In this document: in pieces, positions 8,834-16,811 of the stretch
Numbering within the stretch: position 1 is the first letter of the stretch
Layout: each line of letters opens with the position of its first letter
DNA from: JAYKJB01 sp035284745 [NCBI: Candidatus Sericytochromatia bacterium]
GTDB taxonomy: Bacteria > Cyanobacteriota > Sericytochromatia > S15B-MN24
Direction of reading: 5' to 3'
DNA: 64,000 nt
NCBI GenBank assembly: GCA_035284745.1
Contig: JAYKIL010000031.1
Span: 62,001 to 126,000, forward strand
Program-made: the position numbers and the translations under genes
The notes under the pieces: generated by a model
Databases searched by the model: none
What the model saw: the letters and a program-made list of their open reading frames with translations, nothing else
Told to the model about the DNA's origin: nothing

Positions 8834-9645
8834 TCCCGCTTTGCGCCGGTGAGCAGGGCGCGGCACGCCGCCACGCCTGCATCCGTGGAGTTCGTGATGA
8901 AGTGCAGCGGTCCTCCCACCCAATCTCTCCCCGATGAACCGAGCAGTACGGGCAGAATGGTCTCCAGATGGGCCTGTCTTGCGCGCACGTTCAGATAGGA
9001 ATCGGCCCCTTGAGCTCCCGCCACAAAAACAAACCCTGCCCAGTTTAAGTAGTCTCTCTCTTGAAGGCCGAGGACCGTTTCCAGCAATTGAGAGACGCTC
9101 CCCCCGACAGGGGTTGGACCGTGGGCGCGCGCGACGATCGCCATCAGTCGCAGCGTAGAACTGGCCCCGGGTAACAAGGCGCCATCCAATGCTAAATCCG
9201 CGGCCGCTCGCAAATTTCCTCGGTCGGACGGAAGCTTGATCATCGCAGCAAGGCGTTTTCCCCGCTCGTTCTCTAGCAGCCAACCGTCCTGCTGTTCTTC
9301 AATGGCGAGATGCAGTTGCCATCCCAGAGCGAAGGCTTGGAGCAGGGTGGCTTTGCTGCGTGCCTCTCCCCAGAGTGCGTTAAATTCTTTTCTCTTATCC
9401 TGTCGGATGGGGTGGATATGAGGACTTCCAGACGCCTGGTCCCATCCCGGGAAGATAGCACCCCAGTAAAAGGTATCCCTGTGGGGCGCCAATCCCGGCT
9501 GGCTGGTGACCAATTGGGCGAAGGCCCGTTCGGCAGCGACCAAGTGTGTTAGTGGGCCGGCTGCGTCTGCCCGACCGGCGAGAAAAAAAACCGAAGCGGC
9601 ACCCCAAAGGGCGCCGCTCACAACGTGAATAAACCTCTTGCGCAA
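8830..9645 (-). CDS. Secreted zinc-dependent phospholipase C-like protein
   Basis: A 271-residue protein starting with TTG; this start is preferred because a good signal peptide follows at once (MRKRF, hydrophobic core, ADA cleavage near residue 28). The mature N-terminus GPLTHLVAAERA, then GAIFPGWDQA, HIHP and ALGWQLHLAIEE resemble the His/Asp metal-site pattern of the zinc-dependent phospholipase C family. Assignment is by motif spacing only. It lies 3 bases after the FKBP gene and is likely cotranscribed with it. Confidence 0.6.
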   Translation of the reverse strand: MRKRFIHVVSGALWGAASVFFLAGRADAAGPLTHLVAAERAFAQLVTSQPGLAPHRDTFYWGAIFPGWDQASGSPHIHPIRQDKRKEFNALWGEARSKATLLQAFALGWQLHLAIEEQQDGWLLENERGKRLAAMIKLPSDRGNLRAAADLALDGALLPGASSTLRLMAIVARAHGPTPVGGSVSQLLETVLGLQERDYLNWAGFVFVAGAQGADSYLNVRARQAHLETILPVLLGSSGRDWVGGPLHFITNSTDAGVAACRALLTGAKRD

Positions 9646-9648
9646 GGG

Positions 9649-10188
9649 CTATCGGATTCCTAGAAGCTCAACTTCGAAAATCAAGGTCGAATTGGGAGGA
9701 ATCTCACCGTTTCCGGCACCGCGTTCGCCGTACCCCAGGTCGGAGGGAATGACGAGTTTTCTTTTCTCACCCAGTTTCATGCCTGCCACGCCCTCGTCCC
9801 AGCCGCGAATCACCATTCCTTGGCCCAACTGAAACTCGAAGGGTTGGCCCCGGTCAACGGACGAGTCGAATTTTTTGCCTGACGTGAGCCACCCGGTGTA
9901 ATGGACAGAAACCGAGTCTCCGCTCTTGGCTTCCTTCGCACCCTCTTTGGCAGGTTGCAAAATGGTGTACCCGAGGCCAGACTTTGTCGTTACCTGCGCG
10001 TTCGCCGTAATGGCTTTACCGTCATCGGTTGCCGCAGGACTTTCGGGTGCTGCTGGACTGGGGGATTCTGTGGTCTTCGCCACCCCCTGCTCGGCAGGAG
10101 AGGACTCACTGCTTGGCTTCTTCTCTCCACCATCGCAGGCTGTCAAGCCCAAGGTCAGGGCTGTAATTAAGGCAATTTTACGAATCAT
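9649..10188 (-). CDS. FKBP-type peptidyl-prolyl isomerase lipoprotein
   Basis: A 179-residue lipoprotein that catalyses prolyl cis-trans isomerisation in the periplasm or at the cell surface. The ATG at 10188 has an AGGAGT site 8 bases upstream; the longer frame start at 10236 lacks one. The signal peptide ends in a lipobox (LTAC). A Ser/Pro/Ala-rich linker follows, then an FKBP domain at about residues 80-179 with [26 protein letters not shown] and [14 protein letters not shown]. Confidence 0.93.
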   Translation of the reverse strand: MIRKIALITALTLGLTACDGGEKKPSSESSPAEQGVAKTTESPSPAAPESPAATDDGKAITANAQVTTKSGLGYTILQPAKEGAKEAKSGDSVSVHYTGWLTSGKKFDSSVDRGQPFEFQLGQGMVIRGWDEGVAGMKLGEKRKLVIPSDLGYGERGAGNGEIPPNSTLIFEVELLGIR

Positions 10189-10243
10189 AGGGCAACTCCT
10201 TTGCTTGTTGCTACGACGGTTCAGTTTACCATGCACGGTCTGG

Positions 10244-11332
10244 TTAGACTGCCCACGGAAAAACGCGCTCGCAAACGGCCTCTTTCTGTCTCACCCGGTA
10301 TTCGCGGTGCGCCGCCTGGCCTTCTTGGTTCTCTTCAAAGGCAGCTTGGTCCATAATCTGAACTTCGAACGGAATAAAGGCCCGCTGAACTTCCTCACCG
10401 CGGCGTACCTTCACCAAGGCGCGCGCGGTGAATTGCATGGTCTGAAATGTGGAGGCACTGTGGGGGTTCCGGTCGTGCTCTCGCGAGGGTGGGGTATCGA
10501 TTTGATGCACGAGTCCCGTGAACTCTCGAAAGTTAATATCTCCCTGTCTGTAGGATTCATCCAGGTCATCGAATGTTTTTTGAAAGGCGTTCATGTCGAT
10601 CAACGTGTTCACAGAACGGCTGGGTTTAACGTTTGGATAGGCGAATACGTTGTTGACTCGCAAATATTTGAGCAGCAACAAAGCGTATGCTTTGTCCGGC
10701 GTCACGAAACGAACCCCCAGATGGTCGTAAATTTCTTGGGCCACGCTGTCTACCTTGTGCAAAAGCTTCAAAACGAGGCTTTCCCAAGGTTTTTCTGCCT
10801 TAAAATCGCATCGCAACAAGGGGATGATCATCTCCCCATCGGTTATCAGCATGCGGGATTGTCCAAGCTTGAGATGGGCAGAGAATCGCTCAAAGATTTG
10901 ACTCCGGGCTGCTTTGACCAATGCGGGGTCCTGCGCATACCGCGCGTGGGCCACCGCATGCCCCACCTTGAGGAACGAACAGGCCCAGTCCCGCAACGGG
11001 TGGTCAGGCGTTGACGCGAGCAAGAACAATTCAGGGAAGGTTTTCGGCAGGTCTTCGGGAAGGCCCGAGAGTGAACGCCACGGAAGGAGCACCGAGTTAA
11101 AAAAATGGGCCGTCTGCTGACTGATTTCTTCTAATTCAGACGCATCCAGGGGATCATCCGGGTCGAGACCGTAGGCCCTCAGATTGTCCAGCGCGGCCTC
11201 CCTCGTGCTCACCCGCAAACCCACCAGGTCGATGACTGAACGCCCTTCAACAATCGCTCCCAGCGTTTGCCACGGGAAACGATAGATGGGGTCGGAGATG
11301 GGGGACCCACCAATTTCGCTATGGGAAGTCAT
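10244..11332 (-). CDS. TIGR04552-like protein with divergent RelA/SpoT-type fold
   Basis: A 362-residue cytoplasmic protein resembling the uncharacterised TIGR04552 family known mostly from Myxococcota and Leptospira (assignment from memory). I see the order of RelA/SpoT synthetase motifs: [17 protein letters not shown] (residues 177-193), IYDHLGVRF (201-209), STFQTMQFT (294-302) in the place of GYxSLHTTV, and PFEVQIMD (321-328) in the place of PVEIQIRT. The Asp of the second motif is present. The Arg of the Q-I-R motif and the His of the YxSLH motif are replaced, so ppGpp synthesis looks doubtful. It sits 55 bases upstream of the FKBP gene and 78 bases downstream of the selenoprotein. Confidence 0.6.
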   Translation of the reverse strand: MTSHSEIGGSPISDPIYRFPWQTLGAIVEGRSVIDLVGLRVSTREAALDNLRAYGLDPDDPLDASELEEISQQTAHFFNSVLLPWRSLSGLPEDLPKTFPELFLLASTPDHPLRDWACSFLKVGHAVAHARYAQDPALVKAARSQIFERFSAHLKLGQSRMLITDGEMIIPLLRCDFKAEKPWESLVLKLLHKVDSVAQEIYDHLGVRFVTPDKAYALLLLKYLRVNNVFAYPNVKPSRSVNTLIDMNAFQKTFDDLDESYRQGDINFREFTGLVHQIDTPPSREHDRNPHSASTFQTMQFTARALVKVRRGEEVQRAFIPFEVQIMDQAAFEENQEGQAAHREYRVRQKEAVCERVFPWAV

Positions 11333-11410
11333 CGGTGATTACTCAACGCCAAGGGCCGCGAACCTCAAAGCCATCTCGAATTTTCCGGGCGTCCTCTCTG
11401 TGCTCTGCAC

Positions 11411-11632
11411 TTAGATGGCTTTGAGCAATTCAACGACCTCGCCATCCTCCAAGAATCTTTGTGTCTCGTGCTTGTCAAAAATTACGCGGTCGCCCACGCG
11501 AACTTGAAAAACCCCGCCACTGCCCCGAACGAGTTGGGGGTGGACGCCAAAGGCTTTTTCTATTTCGGCAGCCACACGGGCTGCCCGAGGTTCGTAGTTT
11601 CAAACCCCGCAATATGTTATTTCGATTTGCAT
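11411..11632 (-). CDS. SelW/Rdx-family selenoprotein with in-frame UGA
   Basis: A 73-residue protein of the SelT/SelW/SelH (Rdx) thioredoxin-like family, probably a thiol redox protein. Reading from ATG 11632 gives MQIEITYCGV, then TGA at 11602-11600, then NYEPRAARVAAEIEKAFGV, VRGSGGVFQVRVGD and LEDGEVVELLKAI before TAA. The CGVU active site with Sec at position 11 and the YEPRA, GSGG.F.V and DGEVV motifs are family hallmarks. The frame stays coherent and family-like on both sides of the TGA, which argues for selenocysteine and against a pseudogene. A GGGAG site lies 10 bases before the ATG. Conventional ORF finding misses it. It requires selA, selB, selC and selD elsewhere in the genome. Confidence 0.9.
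11567..11585 (-). promoter_or_regulatory. Bacterial SECIS-like hairpin downstream of the Sec codon
   Basis: The RNA of the minus strand forms a perfect 7-bp stem (GGCAGCC/GGCUGCC) closing a 5-base CGUGU loop. It starts 14 bases after the UGA codon, so the apical loop is about 21 bases downstream, inside the window that SelB recognises in known bacterial SECIS elements. It contains a GU step in the loop, as expected. The base of the stem can extend by one pair past a bulged G. Confidence 0.75.
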
Positions 11633-11859
11633 CAAACTCACACTCCCAAAAATTAAATTTTTTCTTTACAACGCCAAAATTCGGCTTGCCGTCTGTGAAT
11701 CTTCTCACAAATGTGACTTTGGGTAAATTCTTCGTCTCAGAAACTTGCCAAATTTGCGCAGGCTTGTTGTATGCTATGCGAGAACTTTTTTGCTGCAGTC
11801 GTTGCCGACGCATCGCTTCGCTTGCGGGACGTCACACATCAGAGGAAATACAGCGCACT

Positions 11860-12393
11860 ATGAATAAGCATGCGGGAGGTCGTCCGGCGAAGAGCGGTGC
11901 ACGGCGCGAACTGAAAACCTTCCGACTGGTTCCCGATGCCATCGATCGTTTGGACACCATTGCTGCCGAGCGAGGTGCGTCCACCAGCGATGTGTTGAAC
12001 GACTTGCTGTTAGGAGTGCGTCGGGCGGACCACGGCGACCATTCACGGGGCCCTCGTTTCAGCGTGTTGCCGGGGCAGCACGACGTGGAAAGCAGCAAAG
12101 TTGCCTCCCTTGAACGTTTCAAAGTCCTCACCGGTCGGGGGCGTCCGGGGCAAACGGAGGATTCTGCGCGTTTGGCGCACGAACTGGCTCGCCTGCGCGA
12201 TGCGTTGGGGGGTGTTTTGGGTGAGGTGGAGCATTTGATGGCCGAGCAAATTGCTGGAGATGCTCAGCCGATACGCGCTGGGAGCAAAGCGGCAGACCCT
12301 TACGCCCACGGATTTCGCGACGGGATGTTAGAGGCCTTAGAAACGGCATACGCCCTGCTGCAGGCTGAACTTTTGATAACGGAAGGATTCTAA
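11860..12393 (+). CDS. Ribbon-helix-helix DNA-binding protein
   Basis: A 177-residue protein. The ATG at 11860 was chosen because AGAGGAAA lies 11 bases upstream and the preceding 133 codons of open frame are not protein-like and cover the selenoprotein and its upstream region. Residues about 13-50 (RRELKTFRLVPDAIDRLDTI and the following helix) match a ribbon-helix-helix/Arc-type domain. The C-terminal half is helical and may oligomerise. The gene converges on parB with 20 bases between stops. A role in segregation or local transcription control is an inference. Confidence 0.7.
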   Translation: MNKHAGGRPAKSGARRELKTFRLVPDAIDRLDTIAAERGASTSDVLNDLLLGVRRADHGDHSRGPRFSVLPGQHDVESSKVASLERFKVLTGRGRPGQTEDSARLAHELARLRDALGGVLGEVEHLMAEQIAGDAQPIRAGSKAADPYAHGFRDGMLEALETAYALLQAELLITEGF

Positions 12394-12413
12394 AACCTTC
12401 TTCCTGCTGGGCG

Positions 12414-13274
12414 TTATTGCAGCCGTTGCAGGTCCTCGCGCAACGCGCTTCTCAGCGTCTCCGCATTGACGTGGGTGGCGCCTGCCGCCCACATCGGCTT
12501 AAGCAGTTCCGTCACGCTTAATGTGTCGATAGCCATCGACTCGCACGGGGGAACTTTACGGGGCATTGCCCCATTTTTTTTCGCGCGCAAACGCGCAACC
12601 CGTTGTTCGGTTTCCCGGACGCTCATCTGTTTCGTCTGAATTTCGGCGATCACCTGTTGGCGAATGCCCGCATCCCCAATTTGCACGACTGCCTTGGCGT
12701 GCCCAGGATGAAACGCGTGATGGGGGTTTTTTTCTGAGAGGGCGAGCGCGTCTTGAACCTCAGCAGGATATCTCAGCATCCGAATTCGCTGTTCCACGTA
12801 GGTTTTGGACTTACCAATTTTTTCGCCGAGCTGGCGATGGGACCATTGGGTGTCCTCCAGAATCTGTTGTAAAACGCGGGCTTCCTCCAGGGGGCTAATG
12901 TCTTCCCTTTGAAGATTTTCTATTAACGCCACTTGCCGTGCGGTGACATCATCAACCTGCCGTATCACGACGGGTACACTGTCCAGCTCTGCCAGAAGGC
13001 TGGCACGGAAACGTCGTTCTCCGGCGATAATTTCATAGCGCCCCGGGGTTTTTGTGGGATGAGGCCGCACAATAAGCGGCTGAAGAACGCCATGCGCACG
13101 AATGCTGGCTGCAAGTTCTTGAAGTCCCTCTTGATCAATCAACGTTCGAGGTTGACCGGGGTGAGGTTCGAGGTGCGCGAGCCTCATTTGACGCGGGGCG
13201 GCGTCCAGTGAAAGATTTCGGCTCGCTTCATACAAAGCCGCAAAAGAACCTGCAGCAGGGGTCGCAGCATTCAT
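12414..13274 (-). CDS. ParB/Spo0J-family protein
   Basis: A 286-residue protein with the ParB nuclease-like N-domain at about residues 30-120: LEPHPGQPRT, SIRAHGVLQPLIVRP and the CTP-binding motif GERRFRA (residues 85-91). It continues with ENLQREDISPLEEA and a KorB-type helix-turn-helix (HRQLGEKIGKSKTYVEQRIRML) at about 140-165. The C-terminus is short. Its start ATG overlaps the stop of the upstream ATPase (ATGA). There is no adjacent parA, so it may be a second, non-canonical ParB rather than the main chromosome partition protein. Confidence 0.88.
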   Translation of the reverse strand: MNAATPAAGSFAALYEASRNLSLDAAPRQMRLAHLEPHPGQPRTLIDQEGLQELAASIRAHGVLQPLIVRPHPTKTPGRYEIIAGERRFRASLLAELDSVPVVIRQVDDVTARQVALIENLQREDISPLEEARVLQQILEDTQWSHRQLGEKIGKSKTYVEQRIRMLRYPAEVQDALALSEKNPHHAFHPGHAKAVVQIGDAGIRQQVIAEIQTKQMSVRETEQRVARLRAKKNGAMPRKVPPCESMAIDTLSVTELLKPMWAAGATHVNAETLRSALREDLQRLQ

Positions 13275-14128
13275 GAGTCAATCTCCGTCAACGCTTGTTC
13301 GACGAGGGCAGGGGAAACCGAGGAAATTCCCGCGAAGGTGGCGAGAGTAAAGGCGGACAGGCAAATCTTGTTTATTTCTCGGGGAATGCCCCCGCTGGCT
13401 TCATAGATGCGCGCGATCGCCTCGGGTTCGAACATGTCAGGGGGGTACCCTGCCACTTGAAGTCGAAACCTTATCATTCCGTCCGTGTCCGCATGGTCGA
13501 GTGGTTCGAGTGTCGAGCGCGTTACAATTCGTGAACAGAGAGCACGCTTGGGTTTGAGTTTATTTCGCAACTCGTTCTGTCCAAACAAAACGATTTGAAC
13601 CAATTTGTGATCGTCTGTCTCGAAGTTCAAAAGCTGACGCAATAACTCAAACTGAGGTCCCTTCAGGAGTTGTGCCTCATCAATCAGCAGTACAACCAAG
13701 CGATTGGCTTGATAGCTCGCGGTAAAGAATTCATTGAGGCGAGCCAACGTGGCTTGTTTGCTGCGTGCAGGGGCGACCCCGAATTCTGCACAAATGGCAA
13801 GAAGCAGTTGGTGCTCGGAGGGGAACGACGGGTTGGGCAGGTAGGCGACCAGGAATTTCTCTGGGTAGTCGATGAAGTGGTGCAAAAGATGCCTTCCAAC
13901 CGTCGTCTTCCCCATTCCGATATCGCCGAAAATGACGGTGAGACCTTGCCGGTGCTCGACCAGATAAAGGCTTTTTGCGATGGCGGAGCGGTGTTGAGTG
14001 CCAACATACAAATAGCGAGGATTGGGGGTCAGGCTGAAGGGCAACTCACTGTATCCCGGTAATGCGTGACCAGCTTCAGAGGGTGCGAAAATAGCGGGAC
14101 CAAGGTGGGGGCTCAAAGCTTTGACCAC
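13271..14128 (-). CDS. ExeA/TniB-type AAA+ ATPase
   Basis: A 285-residue P-loop ATPase starting with GTG. Residues 27-45 match the ExeA/GspA head (LPFSLTPNPRYLYVGTQHRSA). Walker A is GDIGMGKT (68-75) and Walker B LVVLLIDEAQ (144-153), followed by a sensor strand (IVLFGQNEL) and the C-terminal lid GGIPREINKICLSAF. Members of this group act in secretin assembly or as transposition regulators (TniB/TnsC). Translational coupling with parB suggests they form one module. No peptidoglycan-binding domain is present. Confidence 0.85.
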   Translation of the reverse strand: MVKALSPHLGPAIFAPSEAGHALPGYSELPFSLTPNPRYLYVGTQHRSAIAKSLYLVEHRQGLTVIFGDIGMGKTTVGRHLLHHFIDYPEKFLVAYLPNPSFPSEHQLLLAICAEFGVAPARSKQATLARLNEFFTASYQANRLVVLLIDEAQLLKGPQFELLRQLLNFETDDHKLVQIVLFGQNELRNKLKPKRALCSRIVTRSTLEPLDHADTDGMIRFRLQVAGYPPDMFEPEAIARIYEASGGIPREINKICLSAFTLATFAGISSVSPALVEQALTEIDS

Positions 14129-14244
14129 GGGGAAGTTCCTCAGCAGTACGTGACGGGGAAGGCGACCGAATAAGGGTTAACTCTTGCACTGAGGTTACCC
14201 TTTCAGGGGCAACACTTCAGGGGCTTCCGTCACACGTCCAGGGT

Positions 14245-15438
14245 TTAGATGCTCGCGGGCACAAAAGCGAGGCCCCCGGGATGCCCTTCTAGTTTGAAGC
14301 TCCGTTCCACGACACCGCTGGGTACATCGATTTCCGCGATGGTTGCGTTACCCGTGCAGGCGACAAAAAGTTTTTGGTGGGTGTCGTCTGGAACTAACAA
14401 CGTTGGATTGCTTCCTACGGCCACGCGTCGTTCGAGTTTTCCTGTTTCAGCATCAAAAAATTGAACGACCCCAGGGTTGGTGTTCATACTGGCAACGGCC
14501 AGTTTTTGAGGGCCTATCCAAGCAAGGGCGCTTGGCCCGGGGGCGGTGGGTATCGTCCTGAGGACTTTCAGGGGTGACAGGCCAATCACCGCGATCCGAT
14601 CGGCGCCACGGCACGCCAAAAACAGGGACCGTCCATCCTGTGAAAAGATCCCGGCCCCTGCACCAGCCCAAGACAGTTCGAGTCGTCCCTTGATGGTGTT
14701 GAGGGCCGCATCTCCCACGACAACGCTACTGCTTCCCAAAGAACCTGCGTGTTCCGGGTCGAGGGCGACCCGCAGTCCCAGCTCTCCGACACCGGCCGCT
14801 CCCGGCAAGGCCCCTGTATAGGTTCGAGAGATGACGTAGAGATCGCCGTTTTGGGGATGTTCAAGCAGGCGCGTCGGCGCTGAATCCTCCCCTAAAACCC
14901 CGAGTTGTTGACGGGTCTCGAGGGTGCCCGCATCCAGTTGCGAGATCCTGTGCCCTCTGAGTTCCGTGACCCAGAGTTGTTTTTGCCCACGCGTGAAGGC
15001 CATACTTCCAGGCAGGGAGCCTTTTACGCTGCCTGGATGACATGTTTTGCAACTGGCTGCGCGAGCCATCGTCTGAGGGCCAAGGGCCCGATGAGGGAGT
15101 ATGTCAGGCGCAGCACCGATGATGCGTTGGCGGACCGGGGTCCCTTGTTGGGTCGTTGAGAAAGCGCTAATGCTTTGAGAGCCGCTTTCTAACACGTAAA
15201 CTGACCCATTCTGGTCCACGAGAATCTGGTGGGGCAGGTGGCCCACAGACATGCTTTTTTGAATCTGCCCGGTCGTTAGGTCAATGGTGCTGACGCGATC
15301 AAAAGTAGGCTCGCTGACGTATAAATGGCCTCGGGTGTTTACCCGTTTGCCCGGACCCCAAAAAAACCAAGCAGCGGTGGCCCCGGCCAAAAGGAGCAAG
15401 ATTCCCACTTGAAGCAGATTGGGACTTCGCCCCTTCAT
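14245..15438 (-). CDS. Beta-propeller protein with single c-type haem motif
   Basis: A 397-residue protein anchored by an N-terminal membrane segment (residues about 9-27) and otherwise exported. YVTN/NHL-like repeats (LYVSEPTFDRVSTIDLTTG, QILVDQNGSVYVLESGS, and later copies) form a probable seven-bladed propeller. A single CKTCH haem-attachment motif lies in a loop at residues 130-134, which suggests a covalent haem and an electron-transfer or sensing role. It is the last gene of the run that starts at dnaJ and lies 4 bases after rlmB. Confidence 0.7.
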   Translation of the reverse strand: MKGRSPNLLQVGILLLLAGATAAWFFWGPGKRVNTRGHLYVSEPTFDRVSTIDLTTGQIQKSMSVGHLPHQILVDQNGSVYVLESGSQSISAFSTTQQGTPVRQRIIGAAPDILPHRALGPQTMARAASCKTCHPGSVKGSLPGSMAFTRGQKQLWVTELRGHRISQLDAGTLETRQQLGVLGEDSAPTRLLEHPQNGDLYVISRTYTGALPGAAGVGELGLRVALDPEHAGSLGSSSVVVGDAALNTIKGRLELSWAGAGAGIFSQDGRSLFLACRGADRIAVIGLSPLKVLRTIPTAPGPSALAWIGPQKLAVASMNTNPGVVQFFDAETGKLERRVAVGSNPTLLVPDDTHQKLFVACTGNATIAEIDVPSGVVERSFKLEGHPGGLAFVPASI

Positions 15439-15442
15439 CGGC

Positions 15443-16423
15443 TTATACGGTTGGTTTCAAGTAGAGCCGTTGTCTGACGGCCTCATACATTAACACGGCT
15501 CCAGCGGCCGAGGCATTCAGACTCTCCAGTTCTCCCGCCAGGGGAAGCTTGACGCGATGATCGCAATGGCTCGCCAGAAGTCGGGAAAGCCCTTTTCCCT
15601 CAGCACCGATGACCAGGACGAGCGGTTGTGTTAGGTCCACCTGGTATGGCAATGACTCGCCCGTGGCATCGGCGCCGACCAGCCAGAATCCGCTTTTTTT
15701 AAGCAATTCAGCCGCTTGGCTCAGATTGCCGGTCCGCGCAACGGGGAGTCGGTCCACCGCGCCCGCGGATACTTTGGCGACCACGGGCGTGATGCCCACT
15801 GCGCGTCGATTGGGGATAATGACGCCCTGAAATCCGGCGCCTTCCGCTGTCCGTATCAGAGCACCGAGATTCTGAGGGTCTTCGACACCGTCCAACATAA
15901 GCAGAGCAGGATAGGTCTGACCTTTAGCCGTTGTGATCAGGTCCTCAAGTTCAACATAATCGGCTTGAGCGATAGAAACCACAACGCCCTGGTGATTCGC
16001 GCCTGATGTCAGGGCATCCAGCTTGGGGCGTTCAACCATTTGAACCGCAGCACCTTTGAGTTTTGCCAATTGGCGAATGTTGGCGACAAGGGCCTGATTT
16101 TGCAGGTCGCGCAGGACCCATACCTTATTGACAGCTCGCGTCCCCTCAAGGGCTGCCAAAACAGGATGGCGACCGTAAACGATATCGCCCATGGGGACCT
16201 CGTCGGAGGGGCTGCGGTGGGACGCGGGCGGTGGCGCAAAGGCGGCGCGTCCCTCGGGCCGTGGTGGGCGAGTTTTTGATGCTCCGTCAGGGCGATGGCT
16301 TTTTTTGGGGTTGCCCGAAGCGTTCCGCGCCACTTTCCCCCGGGGCTCACGAGCGGGAGCGTCTTTTGGGTTTCTTCTGGGGTTTGGCGATTTGAGGCTG
16401 CGAGACGAACGGTCAGCGGGCAT
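15443..16423 (-). CDS. rlmB: 23S rRNA (guanosine 2'-O)-methyltransferase RlmB-type
   Basis: A 326-residue SPOUT methyltransferase. The first 75 residues are a basic, Arg/Pro/Ser-rich extension that is unusual in length. The substrate-binding domain starts at DIVYGRHPVLAAL. The knotted catalytic domain shows the three conserved motifs: LDGVEDPQNLGALIRTAEGAG, LVLVIGAEGKGLS and LPLAGELESLNASAAGAVLMYE. It methylates a ribosomal RNA guanosine using SAM; the exact site is inferred. It overlaps mrnC by 11 bases. Confidence 0.93.
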   Translation of the reverse strand: MPADRSSRSLKSPNPRRNPKDAPAREPRGKVARNASGNPKKSHRPDGASKTRPPRPEGRAAFAPPPASHRSPSDEVPMGDIVYGRHPVLAALEGTRAVNKVWVLRDLQNQALVANIRQLAKLKGAAVQMVERPKLDALTSGANHQGVVVSIAQADYVELEDLITTAKGQTYPALLMLDGVEDPQNLGALIRTAEGAGFQGVIIPNRRAVGITPVVAKVSAGAVDRLPVARTGNLSQAAELLKKSGFWLVGADATGESLPYQVDLTQPLVLVIGAEGKGLSRLLASHCDHRVKLPLAGELESLNASAAGAVLMYEAVRQRLYLKPTV

Positions 16424-16811
16424 GGGTGGAATTCTCCATCAGAGTGTCAGCGATTGATAGGAGGGTGGCAAGTCGGGTGGGGTCGTTTTTGAGATACACG
16501 TACCCCAAAACCGCTTCAAAGGCGGTACTTAATCGGTACTCTTGAGCGGACGCTCGACTGGAGGTCCCGATCCCTTTGTGGTTACGAGCGCGGCGAAATA
16601 CTGATTTTTCTTCCGTCTCTAAAAAAGGTTCAATTTGCAGGGCGACCAGCGCTTGGCTCGGGGCACTGACCCGCGCGATGGTCGCTTTGTGAAGTGCATC
16701 CACCTGGCCTGCTACGGCCCGCAGGGATTGTTCTCGAACGTGCAGTTCAAAAACGGCGTCGCCCACGTATGCCAGGGCGCGAACCGATAGTTGGGACCAG
16801 TTGTTTGTCAC
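16413..16811 (-). CDS. mrnC: RNase Mini-III
   Basis: A 132-residue RNase III catalytic domain without a double-stranded RNA-binding domain, involved in 23S rRNA maturation. The signatures are ALAYVGDAVFELHVRE, with the catalytic Asp, and the C-terminal EYRLSTAFEAVLGYVYL, with the second acidic site. It overlaps cysS by 4 bases at its start. The order cysE-cysS-mrnC-rlmB is the classical arrangement in Bacillota and is also found in cyanobacterial relatives. Confidence 0.95.
   Translation of the reverse strand: MTNNWSQLSVRALAYVGDAVFELHVREQSLRAVAGQVDALHKATIARVSAPSQALVALQIEPFLETEEKSVFRRARNHKGIGTSSRASAQEYRLSTAFEAVLGYVYLKNDPTRLATLLSIADTLMENSTHAR

Noticed and set aside
9926-11014. A 362-codon open plus-strand frame opposite the FKBP and RelA-like genes.
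   Set aside because: It is antisense to two well-supported genes, and its composition (Leu/Phe/Cys-rich, no known motif) is typical of an antisense shadow.
14202-14224. Two direct copies of TTCAGGGGC spaced 14 bases apart.
   Set aside because: Only two short copies are seen in a GC-rich region, and no array or attachment site structure accompanies them.
12394-14244. parS-like palindromes near the parB gene.
   Set aside because: I looked for a TGTTTCACGTGAAACA-like site in the intergenic regions and found none that I could support.
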